Shown here: one piece after another, positions 1 through 11,375 of the stretch
How the letters are laid out: every line of letters starts with the position of its first letter
Numbering within the stretch: the stretch's first letter is position 1
Assembly: GCA_036362985.1 (NCBI GenBank)
Contig: JAYGXS010000010.1
Coordinates: 1,700,476 to 1,764,475 of the forward strand
DNA from: Ligula intestinalis
Taxonomy: Eukaryota; Platyhelminthes; Cestoda; Diphyllobothriidea; Diphyllobothriidae
Length of the DNA: 64,000 nucleotides
Reading direction: 5' to 3'
The notes under the pieces: generated by a model
Told to the model about the DNA's origin: nothing
The model's input: only the letters and a program-made list of their open reading frames with translations
The model's database searches: none
Made by a program: the position numbers and the translations under genes

Positions 1-994
1 AAATTAAATTTCAAGAAAAGGCGCTCTTGGGGAAAATAAGGACACTTTATTGAATAATTTTTCGATACTGGATTCCCAGGTCGTCGTCAAACTTGAGAAG
101 CTGTGGAGAGAACAACAGACAGATCAAAGGAGCTGGTACAAATGTATAGTCATCTACTTTGGGCGCTAGTTGGCAGTTGCAATTTGCGTCACTCCGTGGT
201 GGACAAAACTACTTTCAAATAGAACCAGAGCATGCTGTATTTATGGATAAGGCAAAAGTGAACAGTGCCATATCGGTCAAATGAACTTAGTCCCACCAAT
301 CAACGTGCTTAACCTCGTGGAAAGATCTCTTGGCAGTCAGCCTGTGCTCCACAGCTTGGGATGGTAACCTGCGCACGTGATAGGTGATAGCAGACTTGCG
401 CTGCACCTACGGCATTCGTTCTTCCCCCACCCGTTCGAACCCTGTGTTAGAAGGAAGGTCTGATCGGCAGGATCAGGCATAGCCGGCGAGGTCCGCGTTG
501 CGCTGGACTCAGATCCCACGGAGAGAGGGAGTGCCCTAAAGACAAGGGGTGGTTGGGGCCTGAATCTGCTTCTGCGCGTGCCCACTAGCGTCCAATGGAA
601 GGGGTTTCACGGATCCCAGTTCAAACACCCAGAGCTGCCGTCTCGTAAACCTCTCTCTACCTGGTTAATTGTCGGCTGTCATCATCGCCATCAGGACCAT
701 CCACTTAGTTTCTTGGAATAGAGCTCATCTGCACCAATTGCAGCGGCTGATCAACACTCAGTGCAGTGGATAAACTAAGACATAAAATGTTGACCACAAT
801 TCTGAAATGTGTGGAAAAAATGGAGCCACGAAGATTGCAACTAGGCATTGATTAACCTGCAAATTTGGGTTCTCACTCGAACTCGATGGTCACAAAAAGG
901 AAAAAAAGGGGCAGCGCGCGATCTGCCGCATTTATTGGCTGTAGAGGTAAGGACCTAACATGCCTACTATATTTGGCAGTTCTTCTCTTCCTCA
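1..994. other. No recognisable feature
   Basis: I see no coding domain, repeat copy or RNA gene in this stretch. Short open frames exist on both strands but show no family signature. Composition is mixed, without simple repeats. Confidence 0.5.
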
Positions 995-2290
995 TTGGTG
1001 GTCGTAACTGATGTGCTGAGTGGTCTTCGTGAGGCTATACGAAGCCTTGCGACGGCAAGGATCACTGAAGGAATCTGGTGCAGTTGGTACTACGACTATC
1101 GCAGGGGGTCAAGTAAAATCCCGGCAACTGCGATCTTTAGGCCAGGTTCCTTAAGAGGTAAGAGAAGTCATGGGAAGGCCAGAGTGATTGGAATAGTGTA
1201 TTTTGTTCAGACAGAAAGGGGAATAATAATAATAATAATAAGGTTTATTTGTAAAGCACATCTTTGGCGCCGTCAAAAACGCCGGAAGGCAGGAAAAAAC
1301 CTAACCCAAACCCCTTCTTTCGCAGTGACTATTGTATTTGTTTTGGTCTTTTGCTAGGTCAATAGTGTGCGAAATAAGGACTTTGTTTTGAGTGAAAACA
1401 ACCTGACTTCTAAGATACAATACTAGAAAAACATGAAATAAAATAACTATACATCGTACGTGTTACGGATTTATAGTAAGAATACTTGGGGTCTGGAAAA
1501 ACTGTCATGTCCTTTAACTGAGGTGGAGTTAGCTGCGGTCAGTTTGAAGGCGAAACATAATCAGCTGAGGACATTGCATCTTCCGTATATATGGGTCTGC
1601 TCGATACGGAGATTACAATCGTTGTCCATTGACAGGATTTTTATAATAAGATGGGACGCTGCAGATGTCTTAGATGAATCGAGGCAGCTGGAAGCTGATT
1701 GCGAAGCACCATCGTCATTCAAGTGCATCGGCAGAAGACACTTGGCCTTTCGTTTGTCGAATATCTAAGTAAGATTGAGATTAACATTAATAAGGACAAC
1801 GTCTTGACTACCGGAGCGCACGTCTAGCTGCTAGGCGAGCTGGGTCCGGAGTGATGTCTGGGGGCAGACATTCGAGCGGCAACCGTTGTCTGTAGCCTTG
1901 AAGGTCATTGGTTGGACCGCGCGAGATGACGCACCGGCGTGGGCCTGTAATTGGTTCACACGTCAATGCGTCTGGCCGAAGGCACGCCGAAAACTGCCTT
2001 CGCGCGAGGCCTTATGCTCTGAGTGACCTCGTCTGTGGTGTCAATTGCTAGCAGGGCACCGGGCAACAGAGACCACTACAAGGTATCCAAGTTGCACACA
2101 TGGAGTAATTGCTCCGAACGCGAATGGCTGAGCATGCAGCAACGGTGTGTGGAGGAAGAACGGTAGGTCTCTCGTTGCACCAACCCCCAACCCCACCTTC
2201 GGGACCTGGCAAAAATACTCGCAAGCTCTATCTGTGTACTGATTCAACCTCAAAACATCAGCAGCAACTTCATTTCCGTGGTCTGTGGAA
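995..2290 (+). repeat. Repeat R1, copy 1, first part
   Basis: This region aligns by eye with 54725-55495. Shared landmarks are CTACGACTATCGCAGGGGGTC near 1090 and 54815, AGTCATGGGAAGGCCAGAGT near 1167 and 54885, and a GC-rich block at 1815-2060 matching 54970-55225. Open frames here (for example 995-1357 on the plus strand) are not conserved in the other copy, so I read it as a non-coding interspersed repeat. Its class is unknown. A LINE 3' end is inserted at 1225-1440. Short further copies lie at 16565-16720 and, inverted, at 63140-63330. Confidence 0.7.
1225..1440 (-). repeat. LINE 3' end with (TAA)n tail, inserted in R1
   Basis: The block starts with an AATAAT repeat and carries the landmarks TTTGGCGCC and GGAAAAAACCTAA. 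The same block sits at 4740-5045, downstream of a minus-strand LINE, and at 6805-7060. The simple repeat is on the 3' side for a minus-strand element, as expected of a LINE tail. R1 copy 2 lacks this block, so it is an insertion. Confidence 0.6.
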
Positions 2291-2955
2291 CGCATACGGG
2301 AGATACAGTAGTTTTAGACCGTAGTTGTTATACCCTGTAGTCCTTCATCCCGCTAATTAGATCACGTGTTTATAGTGAATTATAATAGGCATTCAAAGTG
2401 GTGTAACTGTGGTAAACTGGTTGTTCTTTCGAGTATCCAATGCCAGTTGCCTATGGAGGGTCAAAATAGGGGGATATACAAGAGCATACCCTGACACCGA
2501 ATGAATGCACCCACTAAGTAAGAATTTGCCCCAAAGTACCTTCTGCAGGTGACAGGAAGGAAGTTCCGACCTGCAGGAAAGACTTTGTAATTATGTTCAG
2601 AATACTCCATTTGATAATTCTTGCTCGTATTTCTGCAGAAATGTATATAGATATTGGATGCATTAGACTACCGTTACTTGAGGCGCAGGAGGCCTGAATA
2701 AAAAGTGTTGTTGTCCTCACATGCAGATATCATGCTCGCGTAATAAAACTAATTGTGTCAATTGATAGGCGTTTATTCCCCTGCTGTGTGACTTCCCGAC
2801 ATAGGATTAATGTGGTCAGATTAGCGTATGCGTTTATGGGCATTGCGATTCCCTATTGGTTCAATTTATATTTTCACAAATTGTAAATCCTGCAAGCAAT
2901 TTTTTCATACGATTTCTGATCTTTACTCTAATATCAGGTTATCTTCACCTTTGTC
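2291..2955. other. Insert in R1 relative to its second copy; unrecognised
   Basis: R1 copy 2 runs directly from the CTCAAAACATCAG block (near 55482) into GTGCACCAAGATTT (near 55500). Copy 1 has about 680 extra bases between these landmarks. I see no coding domain or terminal repeats in the extra sequence. Confidence 0.4.
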
Positions 2956-4410
2956 GAAAGTGCACCAAGATTTCAACCACATTTAACACTGTTTGCAATT
3001 TGATGTAGTAACATATCAATTATAAGTAGCTTTGCGAAAACACAATCGGTTGGCCCGAATTCACAAAGCATCAATCCAGGGTGGGCACATCCTGAGAGAT
3101 AGATCGGTGTACAAGCAAATACTATATACTCCCAATCAACAACCTTCAGGAAATCGAGCCCAATGGCTTGATGTTTAGAGCGTTCGCTCCTGACTGGAGA
3201 GTCGCGGTTTCGAAACTCGAGAGTGGCGGCTATTTCCGCTGCTACACTTGAGTAGAGTATATTCAGCTTTCGACGCCTAATGAGGCAGAAATTGTCATCC
3301 TTGATTATCATGTCTTACGGTAATATGTCCTCAATATACATATATATCCCATTTGGTGTGTTTCATTCGGAAATGGGCAGTGCATGCACACTAGCGAAGA
3401 AAATGAGAGGGTGAAATTGACTATAACCGTTACGAAAAACACTTAAATTATAAATAATCATATGCCTATATCCAAAGAACTGATCAAACTTGGTCACAAA
3501 GCGTATCTGGAGATGAATAACGTTGGTTTCGTAAAAGTCGCTTTTAAGTATACGCAATCCCTGAATTCTTATTATACATACAATTGGTGGGTATCACTTG
3601 ATCGTTTCCCTGGAAACACAATTTACTATCTTGGGTTTTAGTTAACCTCGTATTTAGCGTGGTTTAAGATGAGTTGGAGGTGGACTATCATTAATTTCTT
3701 GATTGCACCTTCAGGAAATGTCACTTTCTTCAAGCATGTAGCAAACCAAAAATAATCGTCCGATTGTTTGTGAAGTCACGTAAATTTTGTTCGAGGAATT
3801 CCGCACGTTAAGCTCGCTGAAAATAATTGTCCGGAATCTACATAATACGCGAAATGAAGTAAGCGCAGCCACTATCGACACCTTTCCATGGCTACTTGCT
3901 GCCATTATTGACTTCTGACTAAGAGAAAGGGTCTGACGAACACCACTTGTGCGTGAAGCCATCACTGGACGAACAAAAAATAGATGAGTTGCAAGTCAAC
4001 ATCAATGAAAGCACAGTATTGTGGTCGTGTCCGAACAATAGAGCTGGCCATTGAGATCACATTGGTTCGCACAACCTGACGAGAGCAAGCCAGACATCGA
4101 GCCCCAACTAAGAGCATGAATAACAGCCAATTGTTCAAAATTGATGCGCGGCTGCCGAACGTTTTGCTAGTCAATTAGGCCATTAATGAGCCCAAGCAGA
4201 TGTATACTGTCGTAGTAGACAGAGAGGCATAACCACCATGCAAATAAGTAGGAGATTTGGTCTCAGATTTTCCTGGGCTTATGATAAAGCGGAGGCTTTG
4301 TTTCAGTGAAAATTTGCCTAAAACAAGTACGTTAGACTTAACAGTAGAGACCATTGTGCGACGACCCACCCAGCGAGAGGAGTGCACTCGACGTACATAA
4401 AACTGACTAG
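2956..4410 (+). repeat. Repeat R1, copy 1, second part
   Basis: This matches 55500-56510. Good landmarks are GTTAACCTCGTATTTAGCG at 3642 and 55816, and TAATTTCTTGATTGCACCTT at 3692 and 55866. The main length difference is a SINE-like insert at about 3008-3345 that copy 2 lacks. Open frames on the minus strand (3711-3965, 3962-4174, 4175-4387) are interrupted in copy 2, which argues against coding. Confidence 0.7.
3008..3345 (+). repeat. SINE-like element (tRNA-related), copy 1
   Basis: The insert carries a strong pol III B-box-like string GGTTTCGAAACTC at 3206-3218 and a weaker A-box-like string upstream near 3170-3187. Downstream CGCCTAATGAGGC near 3276 matches the SINE-like copies at 47755-48110. 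It is absent from the otherwise matching R1 copy at 55.5 kb, so both ends of the insert can be placed roughly. Whether it is a true tRNA-derived SINE needs a consensus. Confidence 0.5.
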
Positions 4411-4680
4411 TTTAGCTGTGGTGGTCGCTTCCGTCCGACGCCCTCCATTGCTTTATCCGGCGTCACTATTCAAGGCCAGCTGCCTCAAGGTCATTAACTA
4501 CCTCAGTGCTTACAGATGGGCTGACCTGCAGAGACTCGACCTACTTCCATTCGAACACACACACGTGCGTTTAGTTTCTAGCGGCTGCCCAAGCACCACT
4601 CGAACGTGTCCCTTTTTCCCCTTCCTCGGCCGCCAGACATCATTTCGGATCACGCCGCTCTAATGGAAGGTCGTGCTCTC
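4400..4680 (-). repeat. Inverted R1-related block
   Basis: GTGGTGGTCGCTTCCGTCCGACGC near 4418 resembles the reverse complement of the block around 2035-2085. The same block recurs at 63145-63200. R1 may therefore carry inverted ends, or two copies may lie in opposite orientation. Assignment is by eye and weak at the 3' side. Confidence 0.35.
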
Positions 4681-4734
4681 CGTAGTTAATCTCTTTTCTT
4701 TATTCTTCGTTCCTCTGTGCATACAATATACTCT

Positions 4735-6620
4735 TCCTACTACTATATATATTTTTATTATTCCAGTTTACAAGCAATTTTAAAGCGTTGGTAAAGTACC
4801 CCTTTGGCGCCTTCCAAAACCTCGAAGGCGGGAAAAAACCTAAAACAAACTCCCTATGTTGCAGCCAGCATTGGTTTTGTTTCAATTTTGCGTTTGATCA
4901 GTACTGAGCGAGATAGGGTGTTTGTTTAAAGTGAAGAAAAAACTGCCTTCAAAGGTATCATACAATGGAATAAATGTACAGTTGTAAGCTGAGTTGACAC
5001 ATCAGCAGGAGAAATGTTGCATATCGTTTAAAAACATTAGTTCCAGACGGAGAGGGTTGGCACAAGAACGCAGTGTTCTCAGTCATCCTTCAATGGTCGT
5101 CGGAAAAAGTTGCACGCTATTGGCTAAAGGGTAAGCAGATTGCGGGCTGCAGCTTCAGCAGCATTATCCTCAGCATGAAACCTGGCAGGGTTCAAAGTCC
5201 ACGAACGTCATCAGAGTGAAAGAGAGATTCCACCGAGTCAGCACCCAAAATTCGTGAAAGTTGTCCTGAATGTATAAAACTAGAAATAGTTCTCTGAAAC
5301 ATAGGGTAACTTTGTTGGGTTTTAATACTTTTGGGCAGCTTATTTCAGATTGATATGGCGTTTACTGAAAAGAAGTGCCGGTACTTAACTGTACGTGCCA
5401 TAGGATGAAATAAAAATACGTCTCGATGACTGGCGCGTCGAGAGTGCTCAAGCTGCCTTATTGTACTGAGATGATTAAAGGTTTGGTCATTCAAAAGTTT
5501 AAACAGTAAAAATAGACCTTTTTGCAATGTACGAAGCCACAGGGGATCCAGTTTTATAAGTTCGCACCTTTGTTAGGAGGCTAAGTTACGGTGTTCTGTA
5601 GTGAAAACTCTTCTACTGAAGAAGTGCTGCACCGATTCTATTTTCTTCCGTTTACTAGTGCGCAGAAGACTGAATAGGGGCGAACAGTATTCGAGACTAG
5701 GTCTCACATATATATTATAAAGTCTAGTTCTAACCTTGATAGTCTTTAAATTTCTAAGGATAAATCCGGTGGTTCGGCGTGCGTTCGAGACTATCAGGGC
5801 ACAGTGCTCTGACAAATTGAGACTATTAGAGTAGGATATGCCCAAATCCTTGATAACTCCTGGGACATTTAATTCGTGGCCGTCAATGCTTAATTCCAGT
5901 TGATGATCGTCGCCAACAACCATAACGGAACATTTGTGCCATGAAAGGCTGAGACGCCATGTGCAACACCACTGGGCGAAGGCCTGAAGATCCTTTTATT
6001 ATCAGCTCGAGCACGATGTTGCGATCTGCCGGTTTAAATCGATCAGTGACTTTGAAATCATAAGCGTACATCAAAGGTCTACCATACTGAAAACAATTTG
6101 AAACGTCGTTGACAAAAAGGCAAAATAGGAGCGGCCCCCGTACACTACCCTGTATAACTCCACTCCTCACATGCGTGGGGTTGGAAATAACATCGGTAGT
6201 TTTCATTCTTTATGTGCGAGCATCCAAATAGGAAGATATTAAGTTCAGAGGCTTGCTGCATATGCCGAAAGAGGCCAGTTTCAGAAGGAGGAGGTTATGG
6301 TCAACCCAATCAAAGGCCTTATTAAAATCAAAATCGACAGCATAAAGGGCAAAACCGTTGTGTCTAGATTGTAGCACCTAATCAAAGAAAGAGAGCTGGC
6401 AGGTGTCACAAGATCTTTGTTGCGAGAAATCCATAATGGGCTGCATTGAGCAGGTTTTTTTCTGTCAAGTGACGCATCATCTTTCCTTTGATCAAGGTCT
6501 CCAAGATCTTTGAGTCTGCAGGAAGTGTATTTATTGGTCTAAAGTTGTCAAATGACGTCGATCGGCATGCTTGCGAACAGGCATTATGTGCGATTTCTTC
6601 CACAACGAAGGAAAGGTTTT
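4735..6620 (-). pseudogene. Non-LTR retrotransposon (LINE) reverse transcriptase, decayed
   Basis: Reading the minus strand, RT blocks appear in order. The finger motif SFDNFRPINTLP is near 6540. Palm motif A FDFNKAFDWVDH is near 6325-6290, in a different frame from its neighbours. GVIQGSVRGPLLFCLFVND is near 6160-6105, and YAYDFKV stands at the catalytic YADD site near 6070-6050, so one catalytic Asp is lost. Thumb and C-terminal blocks follow at 5573-5923 and 5345-5527 (HRDVFLFHPMARTVKYR). The 3' UTR runs to a TAA-rich tail at about 4740. Stops and frameshifts separate the blocks and no endonuclease is visible, so the copy is 5'-truncated and dead. The palm motifs fit the CR1/Jockey-like group. 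Confidence 0.85.
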
Positions 6621-6794
6621 GCTCTCAAGAGCAAGATTAAATATCTATCAAAGAATAGACGGAAAAATATCGGTCACTTTAGCTTTTAGAAGGCTAAATT
6701 AGGCGTCATAGGGTCCTGGACTATAAGATTGACGATAACGACGAATGGGTGTTGCATTTTTTCTGCACTTTGACTGTGCGCGAATAGAGTTTCG

Positions 6795-7345
6795 CAGCAT
6801 TTATAATAATAATAATATGTTTATTATGCCAGTTTACAGGCAATTGTGAAGAGTTGGTAATGCACCTCTTGGGCGCCTTCCAACACCTCGAAGACCGGAA
6901 AAGCCTAAAACGAACTCCCGATTTTGCAGCCAGTATTGGTTTTGTTTCAGGTTTTTTTATTTTGTCAATACTGGGCGAGATAGGGAGTTTGTTTCAAGTG
7001 AAAAAAACCTGCCTTCAAAGGTATGATACAAACGGAATAAATGTACAGTTGTAAGCTGAGTTTATTCATCAGCAGGAGAACTGTTTCATATCGTTTAAAA
7101 ACATTTAGGGAAGGTTTTTCAGCTAAGTGGGCCTCACCGACCGCCTGCTTTTTTCGGAGAGCTTCTTAGCCTGTTCAAAGATCAGTGTAATCAAGGGCAG
7201 AATGGAAGTGTCTTTCTGCTGATGCAAACGTCGAGAATGTCTACGCAGCCTACGACGCAAAGAAAGAGGAAGGTTGACTTTATCCTTGACACGTATTTCT
7301 TTCTTACGGGAGACAAATTGGACGCTGAGTGGATCTAGCACTTTT
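6795..7345 (-). pseudogene. LINE 3' fragment with TAA tail
   Basis: The tail AATAATAATAAT at 6803-6815 is followed by the same 3' UTR block as 4740-5045. It then runs into a minus-strand reading frame (7123-7341) with LRRRLRRHSRRLHQQKDTS, repeated in mirror image at 12740-13010. I cannot assign the short protein segment to a domain. From about 7060 upward this fragment is also part of the palindrome's left arm. Confidence 0.6.
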
Positions 7346-7530
7346 TACAGTGTATCGGTACAAACATTTACATCCAAACATTGGAAAAATTAATACCAGT
7401 CGAGGGTGTTTAGATGTGTCAGTAGTTCCGCCGTGTTCTGGCCTCCACCGACTTCTTCTCTACTAAGTAATCATGGTCTGACTATTGCAGTTGTAAGGGT
7501 TTAACTCACTTAATACCCTGCGATAAAACC

Positions 7531-8715
7531 AACGCGACATCACACTTTGCATACGATCCTTCACTCGACATACTTCCGCATCGATTTTAACATATGTGAC
7601 CTTTTCTATTGGAAAGGCGATGTCAGAACGAATGAAGACGGTGTGTGTAGTGATTTAACTGGCAGGCGTCAGCATGTTTGTGTTGGAGACACCAAAACAC
7701 AATGGAAAACCGTATCTAGTTGGGTTCCGCGGGGAAGCGTTCTGGGTCCGATTCTATTTCTGGTTTATGTGAACGACTGCCTTGACTGCCTCATCTGTGG
7801 GAAAGTCATGTTTGCAGATGATCTAACGATTTGGAAGTGAGATAAAAGCTCAGAGGATGGACAGATCTTAGATAATGATTTGGTTCGCTTGCAAAAGTGG
7901 TGTGAAAAGTGGCTACTGCAGCTCAACTTCAACAAATGCCAAGTAGTGCGCTTAAGGTCTAGTCGTAGAAAGGTGATACGATTCGAGTATGACTAAACGA
8001 TCGGCAGTCACCAACTCAGGCAAGTGAAAGAACTACGCGATCAAGGTTTATGCATGATACCAAACCTCACATTTTCAACTCATTGTGCTTAAACCGCAAA
8101 GAAGGCTGTGGGCATACTAGGAGCGATCAGAAGGTCCTTCCTCTATTTTCCTACGGAGCTTTTTGGACGAGACTTCGGAACATTTGTTCGGCCGATGTAA
8201 AAGTATTGCGTCCAGGCGTGGTGCCCCTGGCTGAAGAAAGATTACCCAATGATTGAGAAAGTCCAAAGAAGGGCGTCCAAGCTAGTCAGTAGCCTAGGAG
8301 GTCTCCCATATGAAGGTTGTGTAGATAGACTCAATCTTTTTTCTCTCTATTAGAGGTAATACAGAGAAGATATGATCTTGGTGTTTAAGCTGGTCAGGGG
8401 AGTAGACTGTGCTCTTGAGATGGCTGACTTCTTCGAATTCGCACAAACGATACATCTACGCAGTCATCCGTACAAACTGAAGAAACACCATGCCAAACTA
8501 GAAGTGCGGGCAAACTTCGTCTCCCACCGGATCATTGAAGAATGGAATAAACTTCCTTTCTTCAATGTTCTTGCTGAAAGCGTCGACGCATTCAAAAGAA
8601 GGTTTTATCTTACTTAACTTGCTGGTCAGGCATTTCGTAGACAACAATGATTGATATAATGTATATATGCCTTTCAAAGACATGTATTTTCTGATAGCAT
8701 CTATCGGTAAATAGG
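7531..8715 (+). pseudogene. LINE reverse transcriptase fragment, left arm
   Basis: The fragment begins inside the RT palm: WVPRGSVLGPILFLVYVND near 7720-7780, then the catalytic FADD box (VMFADDLTIWK) near 7806-7838. A stop at 7838 is followed in frame by thumb sequence (VRLQKWCEKWLLQLNFNKC near 7882). C-terminal blocks follow: KVQRRASKLVSSLGGLPYE near 8258, and 8372-8617 with HLRSHPYKLKKHHAKLEVR and IIEEWNKLP. The C-terminal pattern is typical of CR1/Jockey-like LINE ORF2. Stops and frame changes make it non-functional, and the 5' half is absent. Confidence 0.85.
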
Positions 8716-9275
8716 GTTTTCAAATGTTCGGCCTATGGTCAAGAATCTTGGTCATCTGCCTTATGAAGACAGACTGACCGAACTTTATCTTTTCCTTCTC
8801 AATTATAGGCAACTCCGCGGGGACCTCATACAAACCTACCGTATTGTTAGAGGCCAAGACTGCGCCCTAGAATTTGATGATTTCTTCAAATTGGCTCGGA
8901 CTGACCATCTGCGAGGTCATCCTTTTAAACTACAGAGGAAACGGGCCCGTATCGACGTTCGACGAAACGCCTTCTCTCAGAGGGTCATTGGAGCGTGGAA
9001 CGGACTCCCGGAAGAAGTGGTCCTCTCAGATACTGTTGACATTTTTAAACACATACTTGATTCTCATTTGCTGAGAAACTGTGGCAGATATAATGAACAA
9101 AGTGTCAGTAGCAGCACCTTGCAACTGGCTCACACTTATCGTTGATGTTAAGCCTACATTTGTACCTTTGTATTATGTACTATTGTTACGGTGGACCTAT
9201 TATGCGATTTTGGTTATGAATAGTGAGCTCAAGGGTGAAAGCCTTCTTCCCTTAATAAAGTGACTTAAAGTGACT
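8716..9275 (+). pseudogene. Second LINE C-terminal fragment, left arm
   Basis: An open frame at 8735-9145 reads LGHLPYEDRLTELYLF, then HLRGHPFKLQRKRARIDVRR and VIGAWNGLPEEVV. This is the same C-terminal domain as the fragment just upstream but diverged, so two truncated LINE 3' ends lie in tandem. The 3' UTR ends near AATAAAGTGACTTAAAGTGAC at 9255, a tail-like repeat. Its mirror copy at 10949-11359 differs at about nine residues. Confidence 0.85.
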
Positions 9276-9380
9276 ATCTCCCTTATTGATGAGGTCCAAT
9301 GGGCCTGAAATATACAACTTATTATTAAATATACGGAATTATACTGAATAAACTGATATGTTCATCTAATTTCCCCCTGA

Positions 9381-9900
9381 AAGGTCCACACTGTGCTCTA
9401 CGATACTTCATTCGACATTTAACAGTGTTGATCCTGTTTAAACCAAATACAGTACGGGGGTGGCTTAACTTTGTAGCATCCATCCACCTCGAATTTAGCA
9501 CATCTGGCCTGTTCTATGTGCCCCAAGGACTATTGGATATCGTGGAAAAACTTTTCTGAGGCGATTGTTATGCCCCAGTCTGTGGAAACAATAAAACACC
9601 GATTTGATATGCACATGCTACAGCACAACGTGAAATGTGTGACAAATTAACCTTTAAACACCACTGCACCATGTGACGGTCTATATTTTCTCGACGGAAA
9701 ACTCGTTACCTTGTCGAGCACCGGACCGACAAGAATTCTTCCTTATCCATGCAGATACCTGAAACGCAAACCTTTTCATTTATTCGGGAACGTGCTAACA
9801 TTGTTTACAATTCTTGAGATTTTGATGTGACAAATAGGGAGTTCAAGGACACAAGCCTATTTTTTTCCTCATATATGCTGACTGACTGATGGTGTAAAAC
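9381..9900 (+). pseudogene. Third LINE 3' fragment, left arm
   Basis: A plus-strand frame near 9577-9640 reads VMPQSVETIKHRFDMHMLQ, resembling the extreme C-terminus of LINE ORF2 (pattern xSVxxFKxRLDxHL). The sequence at 9385-9520 matches 56670-56780. No longer reading frame survives. The end, near CAAGGACACAAGCC, resembles LINE 3' ends elsewhere in the window. Confidence 0.45.
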
Positions 9901-10013
9901 CGAAATGTAGACGGTGTGGGTTGCGATTTAACAGATATGAATGAAAGAGGAAGTTTGCGTTCCAGGTGTTTGTATCGGTGAAGAAGACATATGATCGAAC
10001 ACTGGAACGATTT

Positions 10014-10054
10014 GTATTTTATTTTGAGCTTTCGGGCTCCTGCTGGAGTCCAAA
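10014..10054 (-). ncRNA. Palindrome centre with hammerhead-like hairpin
   Basis: The 41-base spacer holds, on the minus strand, a hairpin GGACTCC-AGCA-GGAGCCC followed by GAAAGCTC and AATAAA. This is the layout of the hammerhead-like motifs at PLE ends elsewhere in the window: stem II, GAA, a self-complementary four-base step (here AGCT), C, then AATAAA. The expected CTGATGA upstream is decayed (CGATTTTTT). The catalytic core is therefore probably lost. Confidence 0.4.
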
Positions 10055-10814
10055 AAATCGTTCCAGTGTTCGATCATATGTCTTCTTCACCGATACAAAC
10101 ACCTGGAACGCAAACTTCCTCTTTCATTCATATCTGTTAAATCGCAACCCACACCGTCTACATTTCGGTTTTACACCATCAGTCAGTCAGCATATATGAG
10201 GAAAAAAATAGGCTTGTGTCCTTGAACTCCCTATTTGTCACATCAAAATCTCAAGAATTAATAATAATAATAATTGGTATATTTAAGGCCCAATGTTAGC
10301 ACGTTCCCGAATAAATGAAAAGGTTTGCGTTTCAGGTATCTGCATGGATAAGGAAGAATTCTTGTCGGTCCGGTGCTCGACAAGGTAACGAGTTTTCCGT
10401 CGAGAAAATATAGACCGTCACATGGTGCAGTGGTGTTTAAAGGTTAATTTGTCACACATTTCACGTTGTGCTGTAGCATGTGCATATCAAATCGGTGTTT
10501 TAATGTTTCCACAGACTGGGACATAACAATCGCCTCGGAAAAGTTTTTCCACGATATCCAATAGTCCTTGGGGCACATTGAACAGGCCAGATGTGCTAAA
10601 TTCGAGGTGGATGGACGCTACAAAGTTAAGCCACCCCCGTACTGTATTTGGTTTAAACAGGATCAACACTGTTAAATGTCGAATGAAGTATCGTAGAGCA
10701 CAGTGTGGACCTTTCAGGGGGAAATTAGATGAACATATCAGTTTATTCAGTAGAATTCAGTATATTTAATAATAAGTTGTATATTTCAGGCCCATTGGAC
10801 CTCATCAATAAGGG

Positions 10815-11375
10815 AAATAGTCACTTTAAGTCACTTTATTAAGGGAAGAAGGCTTTCACCCTTGAGTTCTCTATTCATAACCAAAATCGCATAATAGGTC
10901 CACCGTAACGATAGTACATAATACAAAGGTACAAATGTAGGCTTAACATCAACGATAAGTGTGAGCCAGTTGCAAGGTGCTGCTACTGACACTTTGTTCA
11001 TTATATCTGCCACAGTTTCTCAGCAAATGAGAATCAAGTTTGTGTTTAAAAATGTCAACAGTATCTGAGAAGACCACTTCTTCCGGGAGTCCGTTCCACG
11101 CTCCAATGACCCTCTGAGAGAAGGCGTTTCGTCGAACGTCGATACGGGCCGGTTTCCTCTGTAGTTTAAAAGGATGACCTCGCAGATGGTCAGTCCGAGC
11201 CAATTCGAAGAAATCATCAAATTCTAGGGCGCAGTCTTGGCTTCTAACAATACGGTAGGTTTGTATGAGGTCCCCGTGGAGTTGCCTATAATTGAGAGGG
11301 AAAAGATAAAGTTCGGTCAGTCTGTCTTCATAAGGCAGATGACCAAGATTCTTGACCATAGGCCGAACATTTGAA
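10815..11375 (-). pseudogene. LINE C-terminal fragment, right arm
   Basis: Mirror copy of 8716-9275, with an open frame at 10949-11359 (LGHLPYEDRLTELYLF, VIGAWNGLPEEVV). Compared with the left copy it has FFELARTD for FFKLARTD, VFSDTVD for VLSDTVD and KHKLDSHL for KHILDSHL, among other changes. Confidence 0.85.

Larger units (their letters stand above)
7060..10013 (+). repeat. Left arm of a ~6 kb palindrome
   Basis: This arm is matched in reverse complement by 10055-13035. Reading frames pair across the centre: 7123-7341 with 12753 onward, 7547-7840 with 12248-12547, 8372-8617 with 11477-11722, and 8735-9145 with 10949-11359. Paired frames differ at several residues. The right arm also has a ~26-base TAA-rich insertion near 10260-10286, so the arms are not identical. 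The outer limit of the right arm is an assembly gap, so the palindrome may be longer. Confidence 0.9.
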
